From positions 1-5,803 of the forward strand of contig JAJZKS010000009.1 of NCBI GenBank assembly GCA_021850835.1: a stretch of 5,803 nucleotides of DNA, in the 5' to 3' direction. This stretch comes from Thermoplasmata archaeon. Its GTDB lineage: Archaea > Thermoplasmatota > Thermoplasmata > Thermoplasmatales > Thermoplasmataceae. The position numbers and the translations under genes are program-made. Within the stretch, counting starts at the first letter, position 1, and every line of letters begins with the position of its first letter. The notes beneath the pieces were generated by a model. The model had not been told where the DNA came from, made no database searches, and saw only the letters and a program-made list of their open reading frames with translations. Positions 5,288-5,803 of this stretch are shown here, piece after piece.

Positions 5288-5288
5288 C
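5281..5288 (+). promoter_or_regulatory. Candidate TATA box for the GTPase gene
   Basis: AATATAAC, preceded by an A-rich stretch (GCAAAA), is centred about 34 bases before the ATG at 5319, predicting a leader of roughly 8 bases. No Shine-Dalgarno sequence follows it. The stop codon of the upstream small ORF lies inside the box. Confidence 0.42.
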
Positions 5289-5318
5289 TAAAAGCTCCTA
5301 ATCAAATGCCAGATATGC

Positions 5319-5803
5319 ATGGATCGCGTCACGTGGAAAATCAGTGTTGCCGGTGTGGGTGAAACCGGGAAAACTTCATTGATATCAAGAATAGTCTATG
5401 GCAGTGATGGTTCCAGCGGTCCAGTCAAGGCCCTTTTCAGAAAGAGGGTAACCCTTACATATAAAGGCAATAAACTTGTTGCCGATTTGCTTTTCCAGGA
5501 GATAAACAACGACACTGATGCAGAAAGAATGCTTCCAAGCTCCAACCTCATACTTGTGGTCGCCGACATTATGACTGGGGAAACCCTGGATGATGCTTCA
5601 GATATCATAATGTATGCGAAGAATTTTGAGAAGAAGCCACCGGTTGTGTTGGTTGGCACAAAGACTGATCTTAGGTATGAGGCAGTACTTTGGACCGAAG
5701 ATTTTGAAAAGGTTTCCAGGAAATTGAATGTTCCGTTCTTCCTGGTTTCAGCGAAGACAGGCGATAAGGTTATTGAGATGATGGACCTGGTTCTGAGATC
5801 GGA
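5319..5803 (+). CDS. Small Ras-like GTP-binding protein with degenerate G3; 3' end outside the window
   Basis: 161 complete codons are visible of a P-loop GTPase of the small Ras/Rab-like type, probably nearly whole because such proteins run about 165-200 residues. G1 is intact: GVGETGKTS at 12-20. G4 is TKTD at 114-117 in place of NKxD, a tolerated change. G5 is VSAKTG at 143-148. The G3 motif DxxG, expected at about 56-59, reads DLLF, so the switch II glycine is a phenylalanine, although the following Q60 and E61 keep the usual QE. The switch I threonine (G2) is not clearly identifiable. No membrane anchor or extra domain is seen in the visible part. The start at 5319 is chosen because ATGs at 5306 and 5315 are out of frame. 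Binding of GTP is likely, but switching and hydrolysis may be altered. The cellular role is unknown. Confidence 0.85.
   Translation, partial: MDRVTWKISVAGVGETGKTSLISRIVYGSDGSSGPVKALFRKRVTLTYKGNKLVADLLFQEINNDTDAERMLPSSNLILVVADIMTGETLDDASDIIMYAKNFEKKPPVVLVGTKTDLRYEAVLWTEDFEKVSRKLNVPFFLVSAKTGDKVIEMMDLVLRS

Noticed and set aside
5306..5362. Short ORF starting at ATG 5306 containing a CCRCG cysteine cluster
   Set aside because: It is only 18 codons, overlaps the start of the GTPase in another frame, and the cysteines arise from the out-of-frame reading of the P-loop region.

Overview
The window looks like a stretch of the main chromosome of a euryarchaeon, most likely of the order Thermoplasmatales. 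An archaeal TATA-binding protein is encoded. The adenylyltransferase is the archaeal/eukaryotic-type CoaD, fused to a YjjX/DUF84 NTPase, a combination I recall from Picrophilus and its relatives. Arginine is written mostly with AGG/AGA. Several genes have a TATA-like box 22-30 bases before the start codon and no ribosome binding site, which suggests leaderless or short-leader transcripts. The species cannot be settled from the sequence alone. No mobile element, CRISPR array, tRNA or rRNA was found.

Layout. At the left edge is the C-terminal part of a tRNA pseudouridine synthase TruD (+). It converges on the TBP gene (-), and an 11-bp inverted repeat sits between them. From 4346 back to 815 every confident gene is on the minus strand, in transcription order: a class I/II PLP aminotransferase, the CoaD-DUF84 fusion, a 42-codon ORF that overlaps the end of the fusion gene, a MIP18/DUF59-type iron-sulfur assembly factor, and TBP. 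The first two genes are 58 bases apart, with a poly-T stretch and a TATA-like box between them, so separate transcription is as likely as an operon. A 165-base divergent promoter region separates the aminotransferase from a six-helix DUF981 membrane protein (+), which starts at TTG behind a clear Shine-Dalgarno sequence. After a T-rich terminator come a 28-codon basic ORF (+) and a small Ras-like GTPase (+) that runs off the right edge and has a degenerate G3 motif.

Together these are mostly housekeeping functions: tRNA modification, basal transcription, Fe-S maturation, CoA synthesis with nucleotide-pool cleaning, and amino-acid transamination. I see no defence or mobile system. The parts least explained by known families are the three small ORFs (1975-2103, 5201-5287 and, much weaker, 1468-1593), the unusual GTPase and the membrane protein of unknown function.
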